A DNA stretch of 64,000 nucleotides from an uncultured Clostridia bacterium (lineage in GTDB: Bacteria; Bacillota; Clostridia; Christensenellales; Borkfalkiaceae), in contig CALVMB010000005.1 of NCBI GenBank assembly GCA_944341895.1, positions 1 to 64,000 of the forward strand. The letters are read 5' to 3'. The notes beneath the pieces are model-generated. The model saw only the letters and a program-made list of their open reading frames with translations, was not told where the DNA came from and ran no database searches. Each line of letters opens with the position of its first letter. Position 1 is the stretch's first letter. A program made the translations under genes and the position numbers. Of the stretch, positions 1-8,626 are shown piece after piece.

Positions 1-5
1 TTCAT
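1..5 (-). CDS. First codons of a CDS leaving the window (probably obgE)
   Basis: On the minus strand an ATG at 5-3 is preceded by GAGGAG at a normal distance, so a gene starts here and runs off the left edge; only Met-Lys is visible. In Firmicutes the gene after rplU-rpmA is usually the ribosome-assembly GTPase obgE, and that is the only reason for the suggested identity. The ribosome binding site is seen; the function is inferred from gene order. Confidence 0.45.
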
Positions 6-121
6 ACAGATCTCCTCGGTGGAATTTTGGTTTTGCAACTCTATTTTACCACAGATTTGTATGAACTCCTTTTTTTTTCTCCCAAAGTGTTGCACTTAAT
101 AGTATAATTCACCTGCAAACG

Positions 122-152
122 AAAAGCGGCTCCCGCCGATGCGGGAGCCGCT
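122..152 (-). terminator. Terminator after rpmA
   Basis: Perfect 12-bp stem (125-136 with 141-152, loop CGAT) followed on the minus strand by TTTT. It lies 13 bases downstream of the rpmA stop and probably ends part of the rplU-rpmA transcripts. Confidence 0.7.
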
Positions 153-164
153 TTGTTTGTCTTG

Positions 165-452
165 TTACTGGGCCTGCGCTTCTTTGACGTAGACGCTGAC
201 CTGCTTTTTGTCCTTGCCCAGGCGCTCGAAACGCACGACGCCGTCGACGAGAGCGAACAGCGTGTCGTCCTTGCCGATGCCGACGTTGGTGCCGGGATGG
301 AACTTGGTGCCGCGCTGGCGGACGAGAATGTTGCCCGCGAGCACTTCCTGCCCGTCGGCGCGCTTGACGCCGAGGCGCTTCGCCTCGCTGTCCCTTCCGT
401 TGTGCGAGGAGCCCGTTCCCTTTTTATGGGCGAATAAACGAATGAAGATCAT
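165..452 (-). CDS. rpmA: 50S ribosomal protein L27 with cleavable N-terminus
   Basis: L27 (95 aa) of the large ribosomal subunit, close to the peptidyl transferase centre. The start at 452 follows AGGAGG (461-466). The protein begins [16 protein letters not shown]: the LFAHKKG motif with a short extension before Ala is the Firmicute form that the cysteine protease Prp cuts between Phe and Ala. Only 23 nt separate it from rplU, so the prp (ysxB) gene usually found between the two is absent here. An upstream in-frame start at 479 would add nine residues ahead of the conserved extension and is less likely. Confidence 0.97.
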   Translation of the reverse strand: MIFIRLFAHKKGTGSSHNGRDSEAKRLGVKRADGQEVLAGNILVRQRGTKFHPGTNVGIGKDDTLFALVDGVVRFERLGKDKKQVSVYVKEAQAQ

Positions 453-475
453 TGATCGTTCCTCCTGATGTTCGG

Positions 476-781
476 TCACAGCGAGATCTTTTCGATCTTG
501 ACTGCGGTGAAGGGCTGACGATGGCCCTGCTTTTTGCGCTCGTTCTTCTTGGCTTTATACTTGAAGACGACGATTTTTTTGAACTTGTCCTGCGCTTCCA
601 CTTTCGCGCTGACCTTTGCGTTCGCCACGTCCGCGCCCGCCTTGACCCCGTTTTCATCCGAGATCATGACGACCTTGAACTCGACCGCATCGCCCACCGC
701 CGCTTTGAGTTTTTCGACTCGCACGACGTCGCCTTCGCAAACCTTATACTGTTTGCTGCCGTTTTCGATGATCGCGTACAA
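476..781 (-). CDS. rplU: 50S ribosomal protein L21
   Basis: L21 (101 aa), a 23S rRNA-binding protein of the large subunit. It starts (M)[13 protein letters not shown] and ends in the basic segment [17 protein letters not shown], both typical of the family. The start is TTG at 781, eight bases after GAGGAGG (791-797); no ATG lies nearby, so this is a non-AUG start on a ribosomal protein gene. It is first in the rplU-rpmA operon behind a sigma-A promoter about 85 nt upstream. Confidence 0.96.
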   Translation of the reverse strand: MYAIIENGSKQYKVCEGDVVRVEKLKAAVGDAVEFKVVMISDENGVKAGADVANAKVSAKVEAQDKFKKIVVFKYKAKKNERKKQGHRQPFTAVKIEKISL

Positions 782-866
782 AATAGATACCCTCCTCTTT
801 CCAGTCTCGCCGTATGCCAAGGCGGTGCGCGTGCGCACGCTTATAAAGCCCGCTCCGAGCGGCTCG
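782..866 (-). promoter_or_regulatory. 5' leader of rplU (candidate L21 autoregulatory leader)
   Basis: About 85 nt separate the predicted transcription start from the TTG start. The leader can form GC-rich stem-loops. L21 leaders that bind their own protein are known in Firmicutes, but I did not match this one to that consensus, so the regulatory role is inference. Confidence 0.35.
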
Positions 867-872
867 ACCTCT

Positions 873-901
873 AATTTAGCACAACCGCACCCGCTTGTCA
901 A
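873..901 (-). promoter_or_regulatory. Sigma-A promoter of rplU-rpmA
   Basis: TTGACA (901-896), 17-bp spacer, TGC-extended TAAATT (878-873) on the minus strand. Confidence 0.8.
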
Positions 902-956
902 GCAATTTTGCTGCGCGCGGCATCTTTTCCCCGCCCGAAAACGGTTTTTTTTGCAA

Positions 957-996
957 TGCCCCGCGCGGCGCGCATAACGGCGCGCCGCGCGGGGCA
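957..996. repeat. 17-bp perfect inverted repeat
   Basis: The arms 957-973 and 980-996 are exact complements with a 6-nt loop, nearly pure G+C. No U-tract follows in either direction, so it is not a standard terminator. It lies between the divergent rplU promoter and the gene at 1027. Confidence 0.8.
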
Positions 997-1026
997 AACT
1001 GATAGAAAACAGCCGGAGGTAGATTC

Positions 1027-1467
1027 ATGGCGGCGATCAAAAAAGACGAAGAACTGCTCGCGGAAGTGTACCGCAATACCCATTACGCGCTGGTGTCCAT
1101 CGCGGACATCCTGCCCGAAACGGAAGACGAACCGCTGCGCGAGGAACTCAAACGCATGCACGAAGGGTACGAACGCATCTCGGGCAAGGCGGCGCACTGC
1201 GCGCACGAGCGCGGCATCGCGCTCAAAGAGCCGGGTCCCATCAAAAAGGCGATGATGTGGAGCGCCATCAAGATGAACGCGATCAAGGACGATTCGCGGG
1301 CGCACATCGCGGAGATGATGACGCAGGGCACGGTGATGGGCATCACCGCGCTCACCCGCTCCATCAAGGACAGCGAGGAAGGCGCGGACGAGAACATCCT
1401 CGCCGTCGCGCGCGAACTGCTCGCGATGGAAGAGGAATACGAAAAGCGGCTGAAAAACTATCTCTGA
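1027..1467 (+). CDS. Hypothetical helical protein, ferritin-like/DUF2383-like bundle
   Basis: A 146-aa soluble protein with no signal peptide or membrane segment, predicted almost entirely alpha-helical. It is rich in Glu/Lys/Ala/Met with scattered Glu and His at helix spacing (for example ELKRMHEGYERISG and EMMTQGTVMGITALT), which suggests a four-helix bundle of the ferritin-like type. I could not assign metal ligands with certainty. GGAGGT (1016-1021) precedes the ATG. It is monocistronic, pointing away from rplU and converging on glmS. Its function is unknown. Confidence 0.75.
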   Translation: MAAIKKDEELLAEVYRNTHYALVSIADILPETEDEPLREELKRMHEGYERISGKAAHCAHERGIALKEPGPIKKAMMWSAIKMNAIKDDSRAHIAEMMTQGTVMGITALTRSIKDSEEGADENILAVARELLAMEEEYEKRLKNYL

Positions 1468-1596
1468 CCGCAAAGCCCTTCGCCCGCGCGGCGGGCGAAA
1501 ACCCGAAGCGGCACGGAAGGCAGGCGCGGGCACAGAAGCGGGCGGCGAATGTACGCGCGCAGCGGGCGGCAAAGAACGGACGGACACGGGCACGCC

Positions 1597-3366
1597 CTAC
1601 TCCACCGTCACCGATTTGGCGAGGTTGCGCGGCTTGTCGGGGTCGTACCCGCGCAACACGCACATGCGGCAGGCAAAATATTGCAGGGGGATGACCGCGA
1701 CGACGGGCATCAGCCGCTCGCAGACGGCGGGCAGGCGGCAGACGGCGTCCGCGCAACTTTCGGCGAGGACGTCCTCATATTGCGAGAACAGAACGGTGTA
1801 CGCGCCGCGGGAAGAAACTTCCGCGAGCGTGTTTTCGCATTTTTTGGCGAGCGCGCGGCGGGTCGCCACCGCGAAGACGGGAAACCCCTCCTCGATGAGC
1901 GCGAGGGTGCCGTGTTTGAGTTCGCCCGCGCAATACCCCTCGGCGAACAGATAGGCGATCTCCTTGACTTTGAGCGCCCCCTCCGCCGCCGTGCGCACGT
2001 CGCTGTCCCGCCCGATGAAATACATGCCCTGCGCGCCCTGCAGGCGGGCGGCGAGTTCGTTCATCTGCGCGAAACAGCCGAAGGCTTCCCGCGCCGCGGC
2101 GGGCAGCGTTCCCAGTTCGGCAAACCAAGCGGGGAAACGCGTCTTGCGGAAAAAGCAGAGTTGCGCCGCCAGATAATACAGGCAGAGCAACTGGCAGTTG
2201 TAACTCTTGGTGGCGGCGACGGCGATCTCCGCGCCCGCGCGCATGGCGATGTTGAAATCCGCTTCCTGCGCAAGCGAGGAGTGCGCGATGTTGGTGACGG
2301 ACAGAACGTAGGCGCCCCGCGCTTTGGCGAGCCGCGCCGCCTCGAGGGTATCCGCCGTTTCGCCGCTCTGCGAGACGGCGACGACGAGGTCGCCCTCCCC
2401 CACGAGCGGGTCGCGGTAGCGGAACTCGGATGCGGGATGGGCGAGAACGGGCACGCCGACCTCCCCTTCCACCGCGTCCTTGAAGGCGAGCGCGGCGTGC
2501 AGGGCGGTGCCGCAGGCGACGGCAAAGATCTTTCCCGCGCCCCGCAATACCCGCGCGCAGGGCGCAAAATCGGTGCGCCGCAGGGCGGCGAGGGTATCTT
2601 CCAGCGCGCGGGGGATGGCGGCGATCTCGCGCTCCATGAAACTGCCCGTACCCGTTTCGGCGGCGGCGCAGGGTTCGACGCGCGAAAACGTTTTGGGGAT
2701 CTCCCGCCCCTGCGCGTCCAAAAAGGCGATCTTTCCTTCCGCGATGCGGATGAATTCGCCGTCCGCGGCGGGCGCGATGTAGGAGGCGGCGCCGCACAGG
2801 GCGGGGATATCGCTGCACACATACAGCGCGTCCTCCGCCGCGCCCGCGACGAGCGGGCTCTTCTGCCGCGCGCAGACGATCTCGCCCGGGCAGTCCGAAC
2901 AGAGCACGGCGATCGCGTACGAGCCTTCCAGCCGCGCGCAGGCGGCGGCGACGGCGGCGAAAAAATCGCCCTCGTACAGCCGCGCGATCAGCCGCACGAT
3001 GACTTCGCTGTCCGTCTCGGACAGGAAGGATTCGCCCTCCGCTTCCAGTTCGGCGCGCAGGCGGGCGTGGTTTTCGACGATGCCGTTATGTACGAGCGCA
3101 AATTTGCCCGCGACGTGCGGGTGCGCGTTGCGGTCGGAAGGCTTGCCGTGCGTCGCCCAGCGGGTGTGCCCGATGCCGGTATCCCCGCACAGCGGCGCAC
3201 CCGCGATCCCGCTCACGCCGCCGCGGCGCTTGCGCACCGCAAATTTTCCGTCCGACAGGAGCGCCACGCCCGCCGAATCGTAGCCGCGGTATTCCAGCCG
3301 CTTCATACCCGCGAGCAATTTTTCGTAACAGTTTTCTTTGGAAACACAGCCGATGATCCCGCACAT
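1597..3366 (-). CDS. glmS: Glutamine--fructose-6-phosphate aminotransferase (isomerizing)
   Basis: GlmS (589 aa) makes glucosamine-6-phosphate from fructose-6-phosphate and glutamine, the first step to UDP-GlcNAc for peptidoglycan. It starts MCGIIGCVS, so Cys2 becomes the N-terminal nucleophile of the glutaminase domain (about 1-220; RGYDSAG and GHTRWATHG visible). Two SIS sugar-isomerase domains follow, and the C-terminus DKPRNLAKSVTVE is diagnostic. The start at 3366 is one base after the glmM stop and follows GGAGGAG, so glmM-glmS is a tight operon. I saw no glmS ribozyme between the genes and there is no room for one. Confidence 0.98.
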   Translation of the reverse strand: MCGIIGCVSKENCYEKLLAGMKRLEYRGYDSAGVALLSDGKFAVRKRRGGVSGIAGAPLCGDTGIGHTRWATHGKPSDRNAHPHVAGKFALVHNGIVENHARLRAELEAEGESFLSETDSEVIVRLIARLYEGDFFAAVAAACARLEGSYAIAVLCSDCPGEIVCARQKSPLVAGAAEDALYVCSDIPALCGAASYIAPAADGEFIRIAEGKIAFLDAQGREIPKTFSRVEPCAAAETGTGSFMEREIAAIPRALEDTLAALRRTDFAPCARVLRGAGKIFAVACGTALHAALAFKDAVEGEVGVPVLAHPASEFRYRDPLVGEGDLVVAVSQSGETADTLEAARLAKARGAYVLSVTNIAHSSLAQEADFNIAMRAGAEIAVAATKSYNCQLLCLYYLAAQLCFFRKTRFPAWFAELGTLPAAAREAFGCFAQMNELAARLQGAQGMYFIGRDSDVRTAAEGALKVKEIAYLFAEGYCAGELKHGTLALIEEGFPVFAVATRRALAKKCENTLAEVSSRGAYTVLFSQYEDVLAESCADAVCRLPAVCERLMPVVAVIPLQYFACRMCVLRGYDPDKPRNLAKSVTVE

Positions 3367-3367
3367 A

Positions 3368-4657
3368 TCACTCCTCCGACGCCAGGATCTGCGCGCGGAC
3401 GCGCTCCGCCGCGCCGCGCGCGGCGCGCATGCCGTCCGCCTCCGCAAAGATGCGCACGAGCGGTTCGGTGCCCGAAGCGCGCACCACGATGCGCGCCACC
3501 CGCCCGCTCTCCTCCTCGATCGCCGCCCGCACCCGTTCGTTGCCCAGCACGCGCACCTTGTCGCGCACGCGCACGTCCAGGTTGTATTGCGGGAGCAGGC
3601 GCACGTCCGTATGCGCGGAAAGGGGCGCCGCGGCGAGCAGTGCCGCCAGGCGTAAAGAGGTCAGGATGCCGTCCCCCGTCACCGCGTAGTCGGACAAAAT
3701 GACGTGCCCGGACTGTTCCCCGCCCACCGCCGCGCCCGTGCGGCGCATGCCCTCGGCGACGTATTTGTCCCCCACGTCCGTGCGCAGCAGCGCGACGCCG
3801 CGCGCGGCGAGCGCGCGCTCCACCCCCGTGTTCGTGTGCGCCGTACCCACCGCCGTGCGCACCTCCCTGCCCTGTGCGAGCAGGTCGCACACCAGCGCGT
3901 ACACGATCTTGTCGCCGTCGGCAATCTTTCCCGCCTCGTCGCAGGCGATGACGCGGTCGGCGTCCCCGTCGTAGCAGAACCCCGCGTCCGCGCCGCAGGC
4001 AAGCACGGCGGTGCGCATGGCAGAGGGATGCAGGGCGCCGCAGCGGCGGTTGATCCTGCGCCCGTCGGGGCGGGCATGCAGGGCGACGACCTCGGCGCCC
4101 AGACGGCGGAACACGCGGGGTGCGACCGAACAGGCGGCGCCGTGCGCGCAGTCGAGCACGATCTTCCTGCCCGTGAGCGGCGCGCCGCACCCGCACAGGA
4201 AATCGGCATAGGCGCGGCGGTCGGGCAGCGGGCGGGCGCTCCCGCAATGCAAGGCGGGGCGGTAGAGATATTCGCCGAACCAGCGTTCCAGCCGTTCCTC
4301 TTCCTCCTCGGGAAGTTTATACCCGTCCCCGCCGAACACTTTCAGCCCGTTGTATTCGGGCGGATTGTGCGACGCGCTGATCATGACGCCGTATTCCGCG
4401 CCCAGCCGCCGCACAAAAAAGGAGACGGCGGCAGTGGGCAGGACGCCGCCGTCGTACACCGTGCCGCCGCCTGCCGCCGCGCCAGCCGCCAGCGACAGCG
4501 CCAGCATGGGCGAGGAAGTGCGCGTATCCCGCGCCAGCACGATGCGCGCGCCCTGCCGCAAGCGGCAGAGCGCGTTGCCCAGCGCGAACGCGGTGCGCGC
4601 CGTCAGGTCCTCCCCCGCCACACCGCGGATGCCGTCCGTTCCAAAAAAATTACGCAT
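3368..4657 (-). CDS. glmM: Phosphoglucosamine mutase
   Basis: GlmM (429 aa) converts glucosamine-6-P to glucosamine-1-P. It starts MRNFFGTDGIRG; the phosphoserine loop ISASHNPPEYNG has its catalytic Ser at about residue 96, the Mg site YDGDADR is present, and the C-terminus carries the RASGTEPLVRIF substrate loop. AGGAGG lies six bases before the ATG. It is followed immediately by glmS, whose product supplies its substrate. It is slightly shorter than the usual 445-450 aa. Confidence 0.97.
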   Translation of the reverse strand: MRNFFGTDGIRGVAGEDLTARTAFALGNALCRLRQGARIVLARDTRTSSPMLALSLAAGAAAGGGTVYDGGVLPTAAVSFFVRRLGAEYGVMISASHNPPEYNGLKVFGGDGYKLPEEEEERLERWFGEYLYRPALHCGSARPLPDRRAYADFLCGCGAPLTGRKIVLDCAHGAACSVAPRVFRRLGAEVVALHARPDGRRINRRCGALHPSAMRTAVLACGADAGFCYDGDADRVIACDEAGKIADGDKIVYALVCDLLAQGREVRTAVGTAHTNTGVERALAARGVALLRTDVGDKYVAEGMRRTGAAVGGEQSGHVILSDYAVTGDGILTSLRLAALLAAAPLSAHTDVRLLPQYNLDVRVRDKVRVLGNERVRAAIEEESGRVARIVVRASGTEPLVRIFAEADGMRAARGAAERVRAQILASEE

Positions 4658-4721
4658 TCTGCCCTCCTTTTTGCATATACCATCGTATGCGGCGGGGAGC
4701 AAAAAGGTTTTCACGGCATGC

Positions 4722-4744
4722 AAAAAGACCTGCCGAAGCAGGTC
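4722..4744 (-). terminator. Terminator after the RNase E/G gene
   Basis: GACCTGC-TTCG-GCAGGTC with a UUCG tetraloop followed by TTTTT on the minus strand, 45 bases past the stop of the RNase gene and upstream of glmM. Confidence 0.88.
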
Positions 4745-4788
4745 CCGATGGCGAAACAGACGTGCATGCGCGCGGGCGCACATGCGGT

Positions 4789-6267
4789 TCAGTACAAAAG
4801 AACAGCGTTTTCGGGCAGCGTGAGCACGTCGCTGTCGTCCGCGCGGACGGTGAAAAACTCGTCGTGGTATGTCCTGTGCGGGATGAGATAGATGCGCTTG
4901 TCCTTCCATTCGCCGCGCACCGCGGCGGTCATGCAGCGCGACGACAGGATGAAGGACGCCATGCCCGCGTTGAGTTCGACGATCGCGCCCCTGTGCCCCT
5001 CCGCAAAACAGCGCTTGAGTTCGCTCTGGATGCGGAACGCGATGAATGCGTCCGAAAGGACGGCACCCCTGCCGCGGCAGTACGGGCAGGGCTTGGTGAG
5101 GGTGGAAACGTTGTCCGAGCGCACTTTTTTGCGGGTGAACTGCACCAGACCCAGTTCGGACATGGGAGCCACGTTGCACTTGGCGCGATCTTCCAGCAGA
5201 CAGCGTTCCAGCTCCGCCGCAACGACGGCGCGGTGTTCGGGATCCGCCATGTCGATGAAATCGACGACGACGATGCCCCCGATGTTGCGCAGGCGCACCT
5301 GCCGCGCGATCTCGGCGGCGGCGATCAGATTGGTCGTGAACACCGTGTTCTCAAGGTCGGTCGCGCCCGTGAACTTGCCCGTATTGACGTCGATGGCGGT
5401 CAGCGCCTCCGTCTTGTCAAAGACGAGGTATGCCCCGTTTTCAAGGTCGACGCGGCTGCGCGCCAGCGCGCGGACCTGTTCTTCCAGCCCGTACGCGTCC
5501 AACAGTTCGCGCTCGCCCGTATATCGCTCCACCTTGCCCTTCGCCCGCGCCATTTTCAGCAACTTGTCCACGCGGCGGAAGCATTCCTCGTCGCCGATGC
5601 GGATCTTGCCGATTTCGGAGAGGTCGAAATCGCGCAGGATGCGGGAAAACACGTCCCCGTCCGAATACACCATATCGCCGACAAACGCCTCTTCGTACGC
5701 CTCGCAGGCGGACGCATACAGCGCGCGCAGGTAGGCGGCCTCCTCTTTGAGCGTACGCAGCAGCGCGTGCCGCGCGTTGGTACGGAGCACGAACCCGCCC
5801 CCGCCGGCCAGCAGTTTTTTGCCGAACCGCTCCATGCGGGCGCGGTCGGGGCCTTCCTCGATCTTGCGCGAAATGGCGCAGAACGACGCCGTCGGCAGAA
5901 AAATCAGATTTTTTCCGACAAAGGACAGGTTCATGGTCAGGCGCGCGCCCTTGCTGCCCATGGGCGCCTTGGCGACCTGGACCATGACAGTATCCCCCTC
6001 GCGCACGGACAGTTCGGCCGGAAAGTCGCCGCCCTCCGCCTCGGCAGGGATGTCGCCCGTAGAAAGATAGCCGTTCTTTTCCTGCCCGAAATTGACAAAC
6101 GCCGCCTGCATGCCGCTCAGGACGTTGACGACGCGGCCCTTGAAAATACTGCCCGTGATATGCGGCGCACCCAGTGCGTCGAGATGAAATTCCGCCAATT
6201 TGCCGCCTTCGGTGACGGCGGCGTAGCGGCTGCGCCCGAAGGTGCCGAAAAACAGATCCTTTTGCAT
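4789..6267 (-). CDS. rng: Ribonuclease E/G family endoribonuclease
   Basis: Single-strand-specific endoribonuclease (492 aa) for rRNA and mRNA processing. It has an N-terminal S1-type RNA-binding region (about residues 7-90), then the DNase I-like catalytic domain with the two metal-binding Asp motifs TAIDVNTGKFTG and GGIVVVDFIDM, then the Zn-link CPYCRGRG. It lacks the long C-terminal degradosome scaffold. I chose ATG 6267 because a TTGCAA-17-TATTCT promoter sits just upstream (6315-6343). An in-frame TTG at 6354 has a strong GGAGGT but would lie upstream of that promoter and add 29 unconserved residues. Confidence 0.93.
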   Translation of the reverse strand: MQKDLFFGTFGRSRYAAVTEGGKLAEFHLDALGAPHITGSIFKGRVVNVLSGMQAAFVNFGQEKNGYLSTGDIPAEAEGGDFPAELSVREGDTVMVQVAKAPMGSKGARLTMNLSFVGKNLIFLPTASFCAISRKIEEGPDRARMERFGKKLLAGGGGFVLRTNARHALLRTLKEEAAYLRALYASACEAYEEAFVGDMVYSDGDVFSRILRDFDLSEIGKIRIGDEECFRRVDKLLKMARAKGKVERYTGERELLDAYGLEEQVRALARSRVDLENGAYLVFDKTEALTAIDVNTGKFTGATDLENTVFTTNLIAAAEIARQVRLRNIGGIVVVDFIDMADPEHRAVVAAELERCLLEDRAKCNVAPMSELGLVQFTRKKVRSDNVSTLTKPCPYCRGRGAVLSDAFIAFRIQSELKRCFAEGHRGAIVELNAGMASFILSSRCMTAAVRGEWKDKRIYLIPHRTYHDEFFTVRADDSDVLTLPENAVLLY

Positions 6268-6314
6268 GTCGTATACCTGCGCCGCACGGGCGCCTTTGCT
6301 TTTCCCTGCCTTAC

Positions 6315-6343
6315 AGAATACCACATCCGCGACCGTTTTGCAA
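6315..6343 (-). promoter_or_regulatory. Sigma-A promoter of the RNase E/G gene
   Basis: TTGCAA (6343-6338), 17-bp spacer, TATTCT (6320-6315). It gives a leader of about 40 nt before the ATG at 6267. Confidence 0.7.
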
Positions 6344-6386
6344 GGGGAAAACAAAAAAATTTACCTCCGTACCCGCTTTGCGCAAC

Positions 6387-6414
6387 AAAAAGCGCCGCCC
6401 TCTGCGGGCGGCGC
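6387..6414 (-). terminator. Terminator after the small membrane protein gene
   Basis: Nine-bp GC stem (6392-6400 with 6406-6414, loop TCTGC) followed on the minus strand by TTTTT. Confidence 0.88.
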
Positions 6415-6428
6415 CGAAAAGTCGAAGT

Positions 6429-6803
6429 TCAGCCGATCAGCAGCCAGAGCGCCACGCCCGCCGCCACCAAGGAAAGCAATGCGATGACAAAGGCGAAAAT
6501 CGCCGACGCGCGGTGTTCTTTGTCCGCAAAACAGCCGATCAGCGACATGATCATCAGGGCGATCTGCCCGATCACGCCGTTGAGGACCAGATACAGTGCG
6601 ATGACGACGAGCACGATGATGAGGATGATCGAGACGATGACGCCCAGCGGCATGCTCCCCGCCAGCGTCACGATGCCGTAAATACAGCCGCCCGCAAGCC
6701 CGACCAAAAGGATGTTGACGAGCGCCATCACGACGCGCTTTGCGCCCTGCGCCGTAACGTTATTCATCAGATAGTGTATAAACCAATACAGCGACTTTCC
6801 GTC
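6429..6803 (-). CDS. Small hypothetical membrane protein
   Basis: A 124-aa integral membrane protein with three to four hydrophobic stretches: ALVNILLVGLAGGCIYGIV, a long one centred on VIVSIILIIVLVVIALYLV, one around IALMIMSLIG, and the C-terminal FAFVIALLSLVAAGVALWLL. I do not recognise the family. The GTG at 6803 is chosen because AGGAGG lies eight bases upstream; the ATGs at 6839 and 6830 lie upstream of that ribosome binding site. It lies downstream of the spoIVFB-like gene on the same strand, with its own terminator. Confidence 0.75.
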   Translation of the reverse strand, partial: DGKSLYWFIHYLMNNVTAQGAKRVVMALVNILLVGLAGGCIYGIVTLAGSMPLGVIVSIILIIVLVVIALYLVLNGVIGQIALMIMSLIGCFADKEHRASAIFAFVIALLSLVAAGVALWLLIG

Positions 6804-6882
6804 CACGGCATGCCCCTCCTTTTTTCGCATCCATATCATACACGAGGGCGGGGGCGGATGTCAACCTGTTTTCACATTTCTT

Positions 6883-7782
6883 TCACAATTTTTCGGCGTC
6901 GCCCAGATAATCGCCCAGCGGACGGTAGAGATCGGCTTCGGAAAAGATCCTGCACAGGTCTGCCTGCGTGAGCAGGCAGACAAATTCCCCCTGCCTGTCG
7001 AAGATCTCCGCTTCCAGGTATTTTCCGCGCTGCAGAAAAGACATGGCGCGCTTGACGGTGCAATCCTGCGAGAGGGCGACTTTGCGCACTTCCAGCCCCC
7101 TTTTCATATCCGCGAGCAAACAAAAGCGCACGCGCTCGTAGCGGCAGTCCCTGCCGCCGAAACTGCCGCACACGATGAACAGCGCGAACAGCAGCGCGGT
7201 GAGATTGCAGACGCCACGCGCAAACAGCAACACAAAAAACAACGCCGAAAGCGCCGCCGCCAGCGCGAGCGAGAGGACGAGGCAGATCCGCCGCGCGGAC
7301 GGCTCGCCGCGGCGGCGTGCGACGAGGCAGTACAGCACCCTGCCGCCGTCCAGCGGATAGGCGGGTAGCAGGTTGACGGCGGCAAGGCACGCCGAAGTGT
7401 AGAACGCCGTGTCCGTATACGGGTACGCCGCAGGAAAAAACCACCACAGCGCGGCAAAAAACAGCGCGCAGGCGGCGTTCACGGCGGGCCCCGCGAGGGC
7501 GAGAAAGATCTCGTCTTTGAGCGAGATGCCGCCGATCTCCCCCGACACCAAGGCACCGCACGGGAGAAGAAGCAGGCGGTTGAGGCGGCAGCCGATGCGC
7601 GCCGCATAGAACGCGTGCCCGCATTCGTGGATGACGGCGACGACGGTGACGCTCAGGAACAGGAAGGCTTCCCCTCTCCACACGAACCACGCGCCGAGCA
7701 GAAAAAAGAGCGGATGCACGCGCAGGGACATCCCCTGCCGCGCCCGCTCTTTTTTTCGCCTGCCGCGGATGCGGTCAGACAT
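6883..7782 (-). CDS. spoIVFB: SpoIVFB-like intramembrane metalloprotease (M50)
   Basis: A 299-aa site-2-protease family membrane zinc protease. The zinc motif HECGH is at 52-56 inside a hydrophobic helix, and the third ligand motif NLLPAYPLDGG has its Asp near 145. A C-terminal cytoplasmic CBS-like segment (about 225-295) matches the architecture of SpoIVFB, which releases sigma-K from pro-sigma-K in the mother cell. The ATG at 7782 overlaps the end of the spoIVFA-like gene by 8 nt, implying translational coupling. In Bacillus this pair lies just upstream of rplU-rpmA, so the gene order here is partly conserved. Sporulation itself cannot be proved from this window. Confidence 0.88.
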   Translation of the reverse strand: MSDRIRGRRKKERARQGMSLRVHPLFFLLGAWFVWRGEAFLFLSVTVVAVIHECGHAFYAARIGCRLNRLLLLPCGALVSGEIGGISLKDEIFLALAGPAVNAACALFFAALWWFFPAAYPYTDTAFYTSACLAAVNLLPAYPLDGGRVLYCLVARRRGEPSARRICLVLSLALAAALSALFFVLLFARGVCNLTALLFALFIVCGSFGGRDCRYERVRFCLLADMKRGLEVRKVALSQDCTVKRAMSFLQRGKYLEAEIFDRQGEFVCLLTQADLCRIFSEADLYRPLGDYLGDAEKL

Positions 7783-8536
7783 TCCAGACGATGTCGTTGT
7801 TTTCGCCCACCGTAAAGGAGCGGATGAGCGAACCGCTGTCGTACATGGCTACGGAGACCGCCGCCGCGCCGTCGCTGTACCCGACGGGCAACGTAGCGTA
7901 CACCGTGTCGCCCGCCGCACAGTACGCGTTTGTCAGCCCCGAAAGCACCGAGGAAAAGCTGGTGGTATGCTCGATCTCGACGGTATAGGTGCCGTCCTCC
8001 GCCTGCGCGACGCTCTGCACCGTGCCGCCGTACGGGGCGTACACGCTCGCCTGCGCCGTAAAAGTCAGGATGCCTGCGTCGGTGACTTCGCAGGCGATGG
8101 ACGCGTCGGAAACGACGGCGCCGGGCGTCAGTTCGGCATAGGTGCGCTCGTCGACGGCGGCGGCGCTCTCGGCGGGCGACGTCAGCCCTGCAAAGAAGGT
8201 ATTGATGGCGCTCCCCTGCCAGAACAGGTTGGTCAGCAGAATGGTCGCGCACAGCGCGAGCACGGCGACGAACTCGCCGACGAGCAGTTTGTTTTCCAGA
8301 AACCGCTTGCGCGGCGGGTGCATGGCGATGACGTCGTCGCCGTAATCGGTGACGTTTTCGCCCGCGGCGATCCCCTCTTCGGGCGGCGGGTCCTGCGTCT
8401 CCATGCGCTCGTTCACCGCCTCGACGACGCGCTCTTTCAGGTCCTCTTCGCGCTTCTTTTTGCTGCGCTTTTTGGTGACGTTGAGCGTGCTCACGGGGAT
8501 CTCGAGCATCTCTGCATAATCGATCTGTTCACTCAT
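7775..8536 (-). CDS. spoIVFA: SpoIVFA-like membrane protein with degenerate M23 domain
   Basis: A 253-aa protein. It has a charged N-terminal cytoplasmic part with a KKRSKKKREE stretch, one transmembrane helix at about 84-104, and an external domain whose VYAPYGGTVQSV and ADGTYTVEIEHTTSFSSVLSGLT segments resemble the LytM/M23 fold. The typical catalytic HxH is missing. SpoIVFA anchors and inhibits SpoIVFB at the outer forespore membrane. The downstream SpoIVFB-like gene supports the call. GGGAGGAAA precedes ATG 8536. Confidence 0.78.
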   Translation of the reverse strand: MSEQIDYAEMLEIPVSTLNVTKKRSKKKREEDLKERVVEAVNERMETQDPPPEEGIAAGENVTDYGDDVIAMHPPRKRFLENKLLVGEFVAVLALCATILLTNLFWQGSAINTFFAGLTSPAESAAAVDERTYAELTPGAVVSDASIACEVTDAGILTFTAQASVYAPYGGTVQSVAQAEDGTYTVEIEHTTSFSSVLSGLTNAYCAAGDTVYATLPVGYSDGAAAVSVAMYDSGSLIRSFTVGENNDIVWNV

Positions 8537-8626
8537 GCGAATTTCCTCCCGGTTTTCCGTTGTGATTGTACTATATGCCGCACACGAGAAAAACAGAACG
8601 GTTTTGCAAAAATTTCCCGCATTTGT

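Noticed and set aside
3360..3370. glmS ribozyme
   Set aside because: Only one base separates glmM and glmS, and the region before glmM shows no recognisable ribozyme core.
1549..3702. A 717-codon open frame on the plus strand
   Set aside because: Antisense of glmS; no ribosome binding site or domain.
4658..4700. Promoter TTGCTC-17-TATATG in front of glmM
   Set aside because: Weak boxes, and the implied start would fall inside the glmM ribosome binding site.
6267..6354. TTG start at 6354 with a perfect GGAGGT for the RNase E/G gene
   Set aside because: It lies upstream of a good sigma-A promoter at 6315-6343 and would add residues that the family lacks; kept only as an alternative.
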